From positions 1 through 64,000 of the forward strand of contig JAIPEW010000002.1 of the NCBI GenBank assembly GCA_021736985.1: a stretch of DNA of 64,000 nucleotides, given 5' to 3'. The translations under genes were made by a program, and so were the position numbers. The number at the start of each line of letters is the position of its first letter. Within the stretch, counting starts at the first letter, position 1. The stretch comes from Clostridiales bacterium. Lineage in GTDB: Bacteria; Bacillota; Desulfotomaculia; Desulfotomaculales; VENG01. The notes beneath the pieces were generated by a model, which had not been told where the DNA came from, did not search any database, and saw nothing but the letters and a program-made list of their open reading frames with translations. Of this stretch, positions 53,646 to 63,275 are shown piece after piece.

Positions 53646-55664
53646 TTACTTGTAAACATGAGAAGTCCGATTACTTAGTTCTGATATCTTAGCTTCATTA
53701 AACCTGTCTATAGTACTAAGATATCCGGTAATTCTCCTTACTCTTTTTACATTAAAACTGCCGCATTTCGGACACCCGTCATCATCAATCAAGCCGCTGT
53801 GTCCGCACCCCTTGCAAAAATCAACCGGGTAATTTATAGCAGCGTATCCCATGTCGCATTTAGCCATATGCTTTACAATAGCTTCTACCGCTTGCGGGTT
53901 ATTAACTGGAGCCGCATCCATTTCCACATAGCTTATATGTCCTGCATTGCAATATTTATGATATGGGCCTTCAAGCGAAATTTTATCAAATGCAGATATA
54001 GGGTGATCTACCGGTACATGATATGAATTGGTATAATAATCCTTATCTGTAATTCCAGGGATTATGCCAAACTCTTCCTTGTCCATCTCGATAAATCTTC
54101 CACTGAGTCCCTCAGCCGGAGTAGCAAGAAATGTATAATTTAAGTCGTAGTTTTCACATGCCTCATCTATTCTTTTACGCATGTGAGCTACTATTTCCAA
54201 TCCTAGTTTCTGTGCTTCTTCACTTTGAGCATGATGTTTGCCCATTAAAGCTACAAGCGTTTCTGCCAAGCCTATAAAACCCATTGATAGTGTTCCGTTC
54301 ACCATAGCATCATATATAGGATCATCAGCATTCAGATGTTCTGAATTAAGATACAACTTTTGTCCCATAAGAAAAGGCATATCTTTTACTTTTAACTGTG
54401 CTTGAATTTTAAACCTTTCATAAAGCTGCCTTATTATCAAATCAGTATTTTCATCTAACAACTGATAAAATTTATCTATATTCCTTTCCGCCTTTACCCC
54501 TATTCTTGGTAAATTTAACGTTGTAAAAGATAAATTGCCCCGGCCATCAGTTACCTCAGACCCTCGGCGGTTAGCCATCACCCTAGTACGACATCCCATA
54601 TAGCTAACCTGGTCACCAAAAGATTTGTTAAAACTTGAATCCATGAAACTAAATGTCGGGTTAAGCCGCTTACTAGCTACTCTTATTGCTAACTGAAATA
54701 AATCGTAATTAGGATCTCCCGGCATCATATTGACTCCTTCTTGCAACCTGAATATTGCATTAGGGAAAATAGGATTCTCTCCGCGTCCTAATCCTGATTC
54801 AAAGGCCAGTAAAAAGTTCCTGGTCACTTTTCGTGCAGCTTCACTTGTTTCAGTGCCCAGGTTTAAATTACTAAAAGGCACTTGACTGCCCGCCCTGCTA
54901 TGCATACTGTTTAGATTATAAACCAGTGCTTCCATGGCCTGGTAAACTTCGTTTTCATCTGCATCTTCTACAAACCCTGCCATATCTCTATCAAAAAAAG
55001 CAAAAGACTGTCCCCCGTGCATATCATTTTGTGAACTTTGTAAAATAATCGCTGCTAACGCACTTGCTGAAGTTGGTCTCTGAGGAGGTCTAATAAAGCC
55101 GTGTCCAGTATCAAAACCTTCACTTAAAAGTCTACCCAGTGGAATATAAATACAAGTAAGAGTTTTTCCGTAAAACTCCAGATCATGTATATGTATATCG
55201 CCCTGCTTGTGAGCCTGGGACATTTCTTCCGGAATCATGCGGCTGAGATAATAATTTTTACTTGCTGCACTGGCAATTTGCAGCATTTTGGCAGACGGTG
55301 AATTGTTAACGTTGGCATTTTCCCTGCTTGTTTCAACCAAAATTTCTTCTACTGCATCCATAAGCTCGCTCTTGGCATCCCTTATACGGGTACGCCTGTC
55401 ACGGTGAAGTATATAAACTTTAGCTGTTTTAGCGTGCCCATTTTCAATTAACACTTTTTCTACAGCATCTTGTACATTTTCTACACTGAAAATCTGGCCG
55501 TTATACTTCTTTTTTAATAATTTAAGTACTTCAATTGTAAGTTCCATGGCCAGCTGGCGATCCTCTCCGCCAACAGCTTTGGCAGCTTCAAATATAGCAT
55601 CTGTTATTTTACTTTCCTCAAATGGTACTTCTCGCCCATCTCTCTTTTTAACAATACTAAACAT
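53646..55664 (-). CDS. nrdD: anaerobic ribonucleoside-triphosphate reductase NrdD
   Basis: A 672-aa class III RNR that makes dNTPs without oxygen. The N-terminal ATP-cone (about 1-90; SIVKKRDGREVPFEESKI) gives allosteric control. The catalytic domain includes SSQNDMHGGQSFAFFD, SLSTGFIGLAE-like MGFIGLAETLVAL, a CNAGHISYVE segment, the zinc site CKGCGHSGLIDDDGCPKC, and the glycyl-radical loop RRITGYLS near the C-terminus. It overlaps nrdR by 8 nt. Confidence 0.96.
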   Translation of the reverse strand: MFSIVKKRDGREVPFEESKITDAIFEAAKAVGGEDRQLAMELTIEVLKLLKKKYNGQIFSVENVQDAVEKVLIENGHAKTAKVYILHRDRRTRIRDAKSELMDAVEEILVETSRENANVNNSPSAKMLQIASAASKNYYLSRMIPEEMSQAHKQGDIHIHDLEFYGKTLTCIYIPLGRLLSEGFDTGHGFIRPPQRPTSASALAAIILQSSQNDMHGGQSFAFFDRDMAGFVEDADENEVYQAMEALVYNLNSMHSRAGSQVPFSNLNLGTETSEAARKVTRNFLLAFESGLGRGENPIFPNAIFRLQEGVNMMPGDPNYDLFQLAIRVASKRLNPTFSFMDSSFNKSFGDQVSYMGCRTRVMANRRGSEVTDGRGNLSFTTLNLPRIGVKAERNIDKFYQLLDENTDLIIRQLYERFKIQAQLKVKDMPFLMGQKLYLNSEHLNADDPIYDAMVNGTLSMGFIGLAETLVALMGKHHAQSEEAQKLGLEIVAHMRKRIDEACENYDLNYTFLATPAEGLSGRFIEMDKEEFGIIPGITDKDYYTNSYHVPVDHPISAFDKISLEGPYHKYCNAGHISYVEMDAAPVNNPQAVEAIVKHMAKCDMGYAAINYPVDFCKGCGHSGLIDDDGCPKCGSFNVKRVRRITGYLSTIDRFNEAKISELSNRTSHVYK

Positions 55665-56145
55665 GGTAACCCTCCTGTGATTGGTGCCTGTTAATTAATT
55701 GTTTTATTTCCTGCATAAAACTTTTAACGCTGTCAAAATCACGGTAGACTGAGGCAAATCTTACATACGCCACCTCATCAATATCACTCAAGTGTTTCAA
55801 TACTTTTTCTCCCACATCACTGCTAGTAGACTCCAGTTCAGGAGAAAACATTAACTCTTTTTCAATTTCTGTTATAATATCCTCCAATAGCTCAGTTGGT
55901 ATCTTGCGCTTTTTACACGCTTTAGCAAGTCCAGAAAGCAATTTAACTCGATCAAAAGGCTCCCGAGTTCCATCCTTCTTTACAACCATCAAAGGGGGCT
56001 CGTCCAACCTCTCATACGTAGTAAAGCGCCGCTCACAATTAATACATTCCCGGCGCCTTCTAATAGCTTCCCCTTTTTCTGCAGAACGAGAATCTAAAAC
56101 TTTACTTGTTTCATAATTACAATAAGGACATTTCATAACTTTCAT
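55657..56145 (-). CDS. nrdR: transcriptional repressor NrdR
   Basis: A 162-aa repressor of ribonucleotide reductase genes: N-terminal zinc ribbon (CPYCNYETSKVLDSR and CINCERRFTTYER) and an ATP-cone (about 49-139; MVVKKDGTREPFDRVKL) that reads the dATP/ATP ratio. It is first in an operon with nrdD, and paired NrdR boxes lie just upstream, so it should be autoregulated. Confidence 0.97.
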   Translation of the reverse strand: MKVMKCPYCNYETSKVLDSRSAEKGEAIRRRRECINCERRFTTYERLDEPPLMVVKKDGTREPFDRVKLLSGLAKACKKRKIPTELLEDIITEIEKELMFSPELESTSSDVGEKVLKHLSDIDEVAYVRFASVYRDFDSVKSFMQEIKQLINRHQSQEGYHV

Positions 56146-56154
56146 CCTTCAATC

Positions 56155-56195
56155 GTATATATTGTATATCTCTGATAGAATTATACTATATACTG
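56155..56195 (-). promoter_or_regulatory. paired NrdR boxes upstream of nrdR-nrdD
   Basis: Two near-consensus boxes lie 31 bp apart start to start: minus-strand CAATATATAC (56155-56164) and plus-strand CTATATACTG (56186-56195), each 9 of 10 to the core CWATATATWG. A spacing of three helical turns is typical for NrdR operators. Confidence 0.65.
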
Positions 56196-56307
56196 ATATT
56201 ATAAATCAAAAAACGGAAAGCAATTCCAGAACAAGCAATCATAATAAAATAAAATGTAATTTCTTTATATGAAGCAAACAAGAGTATAAAAAATTTATAC
56301 CATTTAA

Positions 56308-56601
56308 CTACCAAACATCACCCCTGTGAAGGCTTGCCCCCTTCTCCTGGCTGTTTTGATCGTTAAATGATAAATCAACTAGTATAACATCAATACCTAT
56401 TCTAACTATTTTATCCCAGGGAACAATTATCTCTTCTTCCTTACCTACAAGACCCATAAATTTTGCCTGATGACCGGGCAAAACCATAGAATGAAGTTTG
56501 CCCTCTACAACATCTATATCTATATCTTTTATAGGTCCCAAGCGTTTACCATCAACAATATTTATAACTTCTCTCATCCGCAGATCAGATATTTTAACCA
56601 T
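56308..56601 (-). CDS. ylmC: YlmC/YmxH family PRC-barrel sporulation protein
   Basis: A 97-aa PRC-barrel protein (MVKISDLRMREVINIVDGKRLGPIKDIDID) of the YlmC/YmxH family, found in endospore formers and induced during sporulation. It lies between nrdR and sigG, a conserved neighbourhood (sigE-sigG-ylmC). Confidence 0.93.
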   Translation of the reverse strand: MVKISDLRMREVINIVDGKRLGPIKDIDIDVVEGKLHSMVLPGHQAKFMGLVGKEEEIIVPWDKIVRIGIDVILVDLSFNDQNSQEKGASLHRGDVW

Positions 56602-56691
56602 TTTTACACCTCCTTAATCATGTATATGATAAATACTGTAAAAACATTAAAAGACTGCTTTCTTTTATAAAAGCAGCCATTGTTTTTGCTA

Positions 56692-56726
56692 AACTGGTGG
56701 TACTCTCCGCTCCGAGCACCACCAGC
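56692..56726 (+). repeat. MITE-like repeat, copy C (deletion form)
   Basis: AACTGGTGGTAC, CTCTCCGCTCC, then GAGCACCACCAGCC: both ends of the 175-bp repeat with about 140 bp of the middle missing. The join falls at a CTCC/TTCC pair present in copy A. It is followed by the TGAAAGATTTTTCATACTCC motif at 56741-56770. Confidence 0.7.
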
Positions 56727-56740
56727 CTTGATAATGTTAC

Positions 56741-56770
56741 TGAAAGATTTTTCATACTCCATTGTGAGCA
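56741..56770 (+). repeat. dispersed end motif, copy C
   Basis: TGAAAGATTTTTCATACTCC then ATTGTGAGCA, following the short MITE-like block with the same spacing as at 14573-14587. Confidence 0.65.
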
Positions 56771-56794
56771 TATTATAGGCGTTTAAACCAAAAA

Positions 56795-57580
56795 TTAAAT
56801 ATATTTTTGCATATATCCCAGGGCAGCTTTTTCCAAGCGAGAAACCTGAGCCTGGGATATACCTATTTCTTCTGCTACTTCCATTTGAGTTTTCCCTTCA
56901 AAAAACCTCAAGGTTAAAATATGTTTCTCCCTGTCTGTTAATTTACCCAGTGCATCTTTTATTGCAATACCTTCCAGCCATCCACTGTCTAGATTTTTAT
57001 CATCGCTTATCTGGTCTAAAACATAAATTGGATCCCCACCATCATGATATATGGGCTCAAATAAAGAAACCGGTTCTTGAATGGCATCTAGTGCAAAAAC
57101 TACATGTTCCCGGGGTATTTTTAACTCACCGGCTATCTCATTTACCGATGGTTCCCGGGAATACTTGTTGATAAGAGTATCTCTAACCTGTAAAGCTTTA
57201 TAAGCCACATCTCTCAATGACCTGCTTATTCTTATAGGATTGTTATCTCTTAAATATCTTCTAATTTCACCTACAATCATGGGAACGGCATATGTAGAGA
57301 ACTTGACATTTTGAGAAAGATCAAAATTATCTATAGCTTTCATTAAGCCTATACACCCTACTTGAAAAAGATCATCCACATATTCACCCCGGTTAGTAAA
57401 GCGCTGGATAACGCTTAGTACTAACCTTAGATTTCCATTAACAAGCTGAGTGCGGGCAGAATAATTTCCTTTTTGCATTGATTCAAACAATTCTCGCATT
57501 TGTGCTCCTGTTAATACAGGCAGCTTTGCCGTGTTTACTCCACAAATCTCTACCTTATTAGCGAGCAAAGGCGTTCCCAC
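56795..57580 (-). CDS. sigG: RNA polymerase sigma factor SigG (late forespore)
   Basis: A 261-aa sporulation sigma factor. N-terminal SigG-specific start (KVEICGVNTAKLPVLT) precedes region 2 (LVLSVIQRFTNRGEYVDDLFQVGCIGLMKAIDNFD), region 3 and region 4 HTH (QMEVAEEIGISQAQVSRLEKAAL). It drives late forespore genes. It lies downstream of spoIIGA-sigE as in Bacillus. Confidence 0.96.
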   Translation of the reverse strand: MGTPLLANKVEICGVNTAKLPVLTGAQMRELFESMQKGNYSARTQLVNGNLRLVLSVIQRFTNRGEYVDDLFQVGCIGLMKAIDNFDLSQNVKFSTYAVPMIVGEIRRYLRDNNPIRISRSLRDVAYKALQVRDTLINKYSREPSVNEIAGELKIPREHVVFALDAIQEPVSLFEPIYHDGGDPIYVLDQISDDKNLDSGWLEGIAIKDALGKLTDREKHILTLRFFEGKTQMEVAEEIGISQAQVSRLEKAALGYMQKYI

Positions 57581-57652
57581 CTCTTTTCTTTATATTTTTA
57601 GCTTTTGTCATTATTACCTTGCCTTATAATAAATATACATTATATTATACAA

Positions 57653-57675
57653 AAAACCCGTGAAATCACGGGTTG
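57653..57675 (-). terminator. intrinsic terminator after sigE
   Basis: On the minus strand ACCCGTGA / TCACGGGT with a 2-nt loop, followed by TTTTTT. It separates sigE from sigG. Confidence 0.8.
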
Positions 57676-57679
57676 ATAA

Positions 57680-58405
57680 TCATTGCATTTTATTTATTTC
57701 TCTTTTTAACCTTTTCATAATGCGCTTTTCCAGCCTGGAAATATAAGATTGTGATATCCCCAGCATATCTGCCACTTCTTTCTGTGTTTTTTCTTCCTTT
57801 TTGTTCAAACCAAAACGCAATTCCATGATCTTTCTTTCTCGACCACCCAGGCGCTGTAGAGCTATATGTAACAAGTTTTTTTCTACTTCTTCTTCAATGT
57901 GTTTATAAATTATATCATTATCAGTACCCAAAACATCTGATAAAAGAAGCTCATTGCCATCCAAATCAATGTTTAAAGGTTCTTCAAAAGAAACTTCTGT
58001 TTTTGTTTTATTGTTTCTTCGCAAGTACATAAGTATTTCATTTTCTATACAACGCGATGCATAAGTAGCCAGCTTTATATTTTTACTGGGATTAAACGTA
58101 TTTACTGCCTTTATTAACCCTATAGTACCTATAGAAACCAGATCCTCAATACCTACTCCCGTATTATCAAACTTTCGGGCAATATACACTACAAGGCGCA
58201 GATTGCGCTCAATAAGTACGCTTCTTACTTCCCCGTCCCCTGACTGTAATCTATTAATAAAGTATGATTCTTCATCTGTACTTAAGGGAGGGGGCAGGGC
58301 TTCACTGCTACCTACATAATGTATCTCATTTTCCATATCAAATAAATTTAAAAATTTTCCCCAGTAAATACATATTAAACTTTTAATTTTTTTAAAGTTT
58401 AACAA
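57680..58405 (-). CDS. sigE: RNA polymerase sigma factor SigE (early mother cell, pro-form)
   Basis: A 241-aa pro-sigma-E. The hydrophobic/basic N-terminal ~27 residues are the pro-sequence removed by SpoIIGA. Region 2 ([36 protein letters not shown]) and region 4 HTH ([20 protein letters not shown]) are clear. It turns on mother-cell genes after asymmetric division. It lies directly downstream of spoIIGA. Confidence 0.96.
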   Translation of the reverse strand: MLNFKKIKSLICIYWGKFLNLFDMENEIHYVGSSEALPPPLSTDEESYFINRLQSGDGEVRSVLIERNLRLVVYIARKFDNTGVGIEDLVSIGTIGLIKAVNTFNPSKNIKLATYASRCIENEILMYLRRNNKTKTEVSFEEPLNIDLDGNELLLSDVLGTDNDIIYKHIEEEVEKNLLHIALQRLGGRERKIMELRFGLNKKEEKTQKEVADMLGISQSYISRLEKRIMKRLKREINKMQ

Positions 58406-58516
58406 AATACTCCCTCCCCTAAAATAATCCTGTGTAAACCCCGTTTCTCAAACGCGAATTTATAACAACTATAAAAATAATCTAATCAAGACAGCCTGGA
58501 TAAATGATGGTTTAAT

Positions 58517-59440
58517 TTAAGATGCGAGGGAATACATCAAGTCAGGATGTACTAAGGCACAATAAGCATTGTCAGGACTCATCTCCTTATGATAAAGAGC
58601 TACAGTAATTCGCGCTAAACTTTTCACCTTATTATTCTGGCTTAATTTAACTTCATCCGGTCTGAATCCTAACAGCATCCCTGAATCCTCACCTATAGAC
58701 CTGAACGGTATTAGAGTAAACCTATCTTCAGATGTAGTATCTTTCACAATTTCCATTAACTTAATTGCATCATAATTATTGTACTTATTATTTTCCATGC
58801 AGTTAACAAGCTTGCCTGGCAGTATATCTTTTATTGCATTATACTGAACAATAATAGCAGGATTACCCGTTACTGGTTCTTTTAATTGATTTCCTGAATC
58901 TAAAAAGCCTTTTATAGTTATATTTTTATCGCGTACTTTTATGGTTAACTTTATTTTAAAAGAATGCAAAGAGTAACGTTTCTTAAACAAGGCTGCAGTT
59001 CCCCGGCTGCCCGCCCAAAAAATTATCAATGAAACCAGTAATGCATAACCAAAATATTTATCCAACAACGAAGGAAAAGCTTCAGACAGTGAATTTAAAC
59101 ATCCTCCTTCATTAAAAAAATACATCATACCTATAACACTTCCACCCAGAGCAAAAGAAACAAGATAGAAAAAAAACAGGCAAAAACACATACGAGCAGC
59201 AGGCAGGGGGAAAAAAGCAATAAATATTATTATTATAGAGACTATAATTTTAATCCAAATTATAAGTAGTGAAGAAAAAGCCGGAACAAAAACTGCTATA
59301 GAATATAAACCTCCAAATATTGCTGCACAAGCCAAACGCCATTTACTGGTTTTTACATCAACTAATTTACTAACCGACCATAATATAACGTAATCCATTA
59401 CTATACTGCCCAGTATAACCTGGTCGGCATATATAACCAT
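58517..59440 (-). CDS. spoIIGA: sigma-E processing protease SpoIIGA
   Basis: About 307 aa from the ATG at 59440 (RBS GGAG, MVIYADQVILGSIVMDYVIL); the longer open frame upstream is not used. Five membrane helices fill residues 1-155. A C-terminal aspartic protease domain carries the active-site motif GFLDSGNQL. It cuts pro-SigE when the forespore signal SpoIIR arrives. Confidence 0.93.
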   Translation of the reverse strand: MVIYADQVILGSIVMDYVILWSVSKLVDVKTSKWRLACAAIFGGLYSIAVFVPAFSSLLIIWIKIIVSIIIIFIAFFPLPAARMCFCLFFFYLVSFALGGSVIGMMYFFNEGGCLNSLSEAFPSLLDKYFGYALLVSLIIFWAGSRGTAALFKKRYSLHSFKIKLTIKVRDKNITIKGFLDSGNQLKEPVTGNPAIIVQYNAIKDILPGKLVNCMENNKYNNYDAIKLMEIVKDTTSEDRFTLIPFRSIGEDSGMLLGFRPDEVKLSQNNKVKSLARITVALYHKEMSPDNAYCALVHPDLMYSLAS

Positions 59441-59627
59441 GCGTATTCTCCTACCTTCCTGGAAAACCCGGACAAGGCATTCTTTACTATTATATGTGTA
59501 ATTTGTTTCCATTATGAAAAGTGCCGGTATTATTATATAACACCGGCACTGGCAAAATATGTCATTATATAAAGACAAAATACTAATTATACTCGACAAC
59601 TTTATCAAATATATTGCATAATTACTA

Positions 59628-59741
59628 CTATTTGTTTGTTGGACCTTTCTCAGGATCAATAAATAGTTGATTACCTCTAACGCGATTAAGATATTCTTTT
59701 CTATTCCGCCTTAATTTAATATTGTATTTTTTTGTTCTCAT
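59628..59741 (-). CDS. small basic protein, 37 aa
   Basis: A very basic 37-aa ORF (MRTKKYNIKLRRNRKEYL start) with RBS AGGAGG 7 nt before the ATG, lying between ftsZ and spoIIGA on the same strand. It looks too strongly signalled to be chance. Basic content suggests nucleic acid or membrane contact. No family recognised. Confidence 0.5.
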   Translation of the reverse strand: MRTKKYNIKLRRNRKEYLNRVRGNQLFIDPEKGPTNK

Positions 59742-59817
59742 AAAATTCCTCCTGATAAAAACATGCAAATAATTATGTATTTATCTTTTCCCTTTTTGTT
59801 TTGATTTATTAAATAAA

Positions 59818-59843
59818 AAAATCCCGTGCCAGCACGGGAAATC
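59818..59843 (-). terminator. intrinsic terminator after ftsZ
   Basis: TCCCGTGC / GCACGGGA with a 2-nt loop followed on the minus strand by a T-run. It closes the division operon before the small gene and spoIIGA. Confidence 0.85.
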
Positions 59844-59854
59844 TAAAACGCATC

Positions 59855-60910
59855 TCATCGACGCCTTAAAAAAGCAGGTATATCCAGGTCATCGTTATTA
59901 TTAGCAAATGGTTTTATTTCTACATCATTTTTATCATTTCTTTCTTGGCTCTTGTACTTCTGCTCAAAACCAGTAGCTATCACTGTTACTCTAACTTCGT
60001 CCTCCATCTGCTCATCTATAACCGCCCCAAAAATAATATTGGCCTCTGGATCAGCAGCCTGAGAAATAATCTCTGCCGCTTCGTTCACTTCAAGCAACCC
60101 CAGTGAACCTCCCCCGGTAATATTAAGCAAAACACCTTTTGCCCCTTCAATAGAAGTTTCCAATAAAGGACTGGATATAGCAATTCTTGAAGCTTCAACA
60201 GCACGGTTGTCACCACCACAGGAACCAATACCCATAAGAGCAGACCCTGTTTCTTTCATAACCGTTTTTACATCGGCAAAATCAAGGTTAATAAGGCCAG
60301 GAACAGCTATAAGATCAGATATACCCTGTACTCCCTGGCGCAGCACGTCATCAGCAATCCTAAATGCCTCTACAATAGAAGTATGTTTTTCCACTACTTG
60401 CAGCAGCCGGTCATTGGGTATAGTAATCAATGTATCAACGCTGTTTTTAAGATTTTCTATACCTGTATCAGCCTGGTTCATTCTTTTGCGTCCTTCAAAT
60501 GTAAATGGCTTAGTTACCACACCTACAGTAAGGGCACCTAGTTCTCTGGCAACTTCAGCTACTACTGGAGCAGCGCCTGACCCGGTACCACCACCCATGC
60601 CGGCAGTAACAAAAACCATGTCAGATCCCCTGAGCACTTGTTCAACTTCATCCCGGCTTTCTTCAGCAGCTTTTTGGCCAATTTCGGGATTTGCTCCTGC
60701 TCCTAATCCCTTAGTTAACTTCGTTCCTACTTGTATTTTGTTATTTGCCAGGGCCATTTGAAGTGCCTGGGCATCAGTATTTAAGGCTATAAACTCGACA
60801 CCCTTTAATCCAGCGTTAATCATTCTGTTTACAGCATTATTTCCTCCACCACCGACTCCAATAACCTTTATATTTGCAAATTGGTCCAGTTCCAATTCAA
60901 AATCCAACAT
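59855..60910 (-). CDS. ftsZ: cell division protein FtsZ
   Basis: A 351-aa tubulin homologue forming the division ring. GTP-binding motif [11 protein letters not shown] (about residue 105), T7-loop [11 protein letters not shown], and the C-terminal tail [11 protein letters not shown] that binds FtsA/SepF. Short for FtsZ because the linker is brief. RBS AGGAGG. Confidence 0.98.
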   Translation of the reverse strand: MLDFELELDQFANIKVIGVGGGGNNAVNRMINAGLKGVEFIALNTDAQALQMALANNKIQVGTKLTKGLGAGANPEIGQKAAEESRDEVEQVLRGSDMVFVTAGMGGGTGSGAAPVVAEVARELGALTVGVVTKPFTFEGRKRMNQADTGIENLKNSVDTLITIPNDRLLQVVEKHTSIVEAFRIADDVLRQGVQGISDLIAVPGLINLDFADVKTVMKETGSALMGIGSCGGDNRAVEASRIAISSPLLETSIEGAKGVLLNITGGGSLGLLEVNEAAEIISQAADPEANIIFGAVIDEQMEDEVRVTVIATGFEQKYKSQERNDKNDVEIKPFANNNDDLDIPAFLRRR

Positions 60911-60986
60911 AAATGTCAGTCCTCCTTTATATTTATACCCGGCAGATTACCACCGTGACAGGAGAAATTATAATATTTAAAAACAG

Positions 60987-62091
60987 TTAAAAAAAGCAAG
61001 ACTGAGTGTGTAAACAGTTAACGAAATAACCTGCTAATTTTTCTGTACTTGAACAGCTATTGCTTTTTTGAATTGTACAATTTAATTCAGCATTAACATG
61101 ATTTGATATAAAAACATCAATTCCCTGCAACAAGCTCCCCCTACCAGTTAATTTAATACCACCTGGAATAAAATTATTTAAATTCATATAAATTATAGTT
61201 TGTTTGACTAGCTCGCAGATTTCCTCCAACCGCGCATTAATTATTGCAGATACCCTGCTGCTGTCAAGTTGCAAATTACTACTACCTTTTAAAGTGGTTT
61301 CACCATATAAAGATACTGAGTACAATATTTCAAAAGCGTAAGACATGCTTATATGCAGCCCAACTGCTAAATCACTAACCATGTGCTGCATACCCAGTGG
61401 AAGAACAATAGAATCTAATAATAACCCGTATTTGAATGCAGTGACCGTAATGGTCTCTGCTCCTAGATCCAACAAGACACAACCAAATTCTAATTCTGCC
61501 CAACTCAACAAGGAAGCTGATTGAGCCATAGGAACAAACGCCAACACGGGAATATCAAGACCGGCAATACAAAAACTTTCTATTGTACTTTCTTTTGTAC
61601 TAACCGGATAAATTATTAGACGTAAATCTGCTCTTAGTTCCAGCCCTGTGCGTTTTTCTGCACAATCAACTGCATGCCCGTCTACAAAGTACTGTACCGG
61701 AAAAATATGTACAACAGAAAAATCTTTTGATACTGCATTTTCATATGCCTGTTTTTTTAAATTTATAATATCGCTGTGCTTAAATTTATCAGCATATCTA
61801 CAGGTTATACATGAAGTATAATTAATTACCCGTGCACCAACTCCAGAAATACCAGCACAGGTAGAAGCATTGCTTCTATCAAATTTATCTTCTATTTTAT
61901 CAACCAGTTTCTTTATAACACTAGCACATGCATCAGCATCCACTACGACCCCTTTTTTAACACCTAAAGCAGGAGATTCTTCCCGGGCCAATATTACATA
62001 AGATTTTGGATTCACCACAGCCGCAGATACAGAAATCTGCGCCGATCCAATATCGAAAAAAATGTAAATCCTTTTTTTTTTGAAAGACCAA
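60987..62091 (-). CDS. ftsA: cell division protein FtsA, start out of frame across an A10 tract
   Basis: An actin-like FtsA. The main open frame starts at GTG 62018 and has 343 aa, but FtsA phosphate-1 motif FFDIGSAQISVSAAV lies in frame upstream of it without a start codon. A well-placed TTG at 62091 (RBS GAGGAG) is in the other frame, and the two join only if the A10 run (62072-62081) is read as nine A. The later FLDLGAE-type phosphate-2 (VLLDLGAETITV) and GGIKLTGRGS are present. It may be a sequence error, slippage-dependent expression or a mutation. It recruits FtsZ to the membrane. Confidence 0.8.
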
Positions 62092-62180
62092 GGTAATGCT
62101 CCTCTCTGCTATTTACTAAAGTTTACTAAACTGTAAAATTCAACGTTAGATGAAATATCCCTTTTATTGTATTATAAAAA

Positions 62181-62537
62181 TTATTTTCTATTTAATAAAT
62201 GCCTGCGTATTAAAGATACATTTTGGAAAATTCGTACACCGAATGCTACAACTGCAGCAAGATATAAGTCAATACCAAGCCTGTCACCAATAAATACTAA
62301 TCCTGCAGCCAGCATAGCATTAGTAAAGAACCCGGAGATAAATATCACGTGATCAAAACTATCGTCTACAGCAGCACGAATACCTCCTAGTACAGAATCA
62401 ACTGCTGCTAAAGCAGCTACTGAAGTATATACTGCATAATACTCCGGCAGCGATACTGGTATATTTAAACCTAAAAATATACCAACTAAGGTTCCCAGTA
62501 TAACAAGCACAATGCCGGCCCACATCATAATATACAC
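62181..62537 (-). CDS. sbp: Sbp / DUF1290 small basic membrane protein
   Basis: A 118-aa protein with three to four membrane helices and the DUF1290 pattern (LGTLVGIFLGLNIP, AALAAVDSVLGGIRA, FISGFFTNAMLAAGLVFIGDRLGIDLY). In Bacillus it lies just before ftsA, as here. Its role is unknown. Confidence 0.93.
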   Translation of the reverse strand: MYIMMWAGIVLVILGTLVGIFLGLNIPVSLPEYYAVYTSVAALAAVDSVLGGIRAAVDDSFDHVIFISGFFTNAMLAAGLVFIGDRLGIDLYLAAVVAFGVRIFQNVSLIRRHLLNRK

Positions 62538-62542
62538 CTTCT

Positions 62543-63244
62543 TTACATGGATTTAGCATATTTAAAGTTATTCTCTTTAAAATAAGCCGGAACCGTTAAC
62601 TCTTCATGTTTTTTTATTTTAACTTTTATACCCAAATTCCCCAGGTAATCACGAAGCCCACCGGGTATAGCCAGCGCGTGCTCCAATGCTTGCGGATCAC
62701 CTACAGCTAAAACCTGGTACGGGGGAACTATTCTTTTAGTATTAACATTTATAAATGAGCCGGCATACCTTACTTCACTGGTTGCAATAATACGTTCGCC
62801 GTTTATAGACAGCGCTTCAGCTCCAGCACCTCGTAATTCATTAATTACCTTTAATAGATCTTGATCCCTTATGATAAAAAGTGTGTTTGACTGCGAATGC
62901 TCTGAGCTCTTGGGATTATCAAGAATAACTTCCACGCCTGGACCAGTAACTGTTACCATACCAGCAGCCATACGTCCTTTTTTTAGTTCACTCTTTAAAG
63001 CTTGTACAGCCTGTGCTTGTCCTGCATTTACTTGTTTTAACTTTATCTTTAAGTCACTAAGCTCTGCTTGTAAGTTTTTGTTATTACTTTTAAGTTGTTT
63101 TAATTCTTGTGACAACTCCTGCGTGTTTTCTCTTGGGATACCAATATTATAATCCCCGGAAACGCGAAATTGAACAGCCATTAAAAATCCCAGCGTAATA
63201 GCTACCAGGGACAATGATATATATACATAATACTTTTGCGGCAT
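62543..63244 (-). CDS. DUF881 family protein (second of pair)
   Basis: A 233-aa protein with an N-terminal signal-anchor, a coiled-coil (about 35-70), and a DUF881 domain (VTVTGPGVEVILDN, ELRGAGAEALSINGERI, PPYQVLAVGDP). YlxW/YlxX-type proteins of this family sit before ftsA in Firmicutes. Five nt before sbp. Confidence 0.92.
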   Translation of the reverse strand: MPQKYYVYISLSLVAITLGFLMAVQFRVSGDYNIGIPRENTQELSQELKQLKSNNKNLQAELSDLKIKLKQVNAGQAQAVQALKSELKKGRMAAGMVTVTGPGVEVILDNPKSSEHSQSNTLFIIRDQDLLKVINELRGAGAEALSINGERIIATSEVRYAGSFINVNTKRIVPPYQVLAVGDPQALEHALAIPGGLRDYLGNLGIKVKIKKHEELTVPAYFKENNFKYAKSM

Positions 63245-63275
63245 GTAATCACCTCAACTATTAAAAACAAAACAA

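Noticed and set aside
60207-60761. Open frame of 184 aa opposite ftsZ
   Set aside because: Shadow frame on the complement of ftsZ; low-complexity and without start signals.
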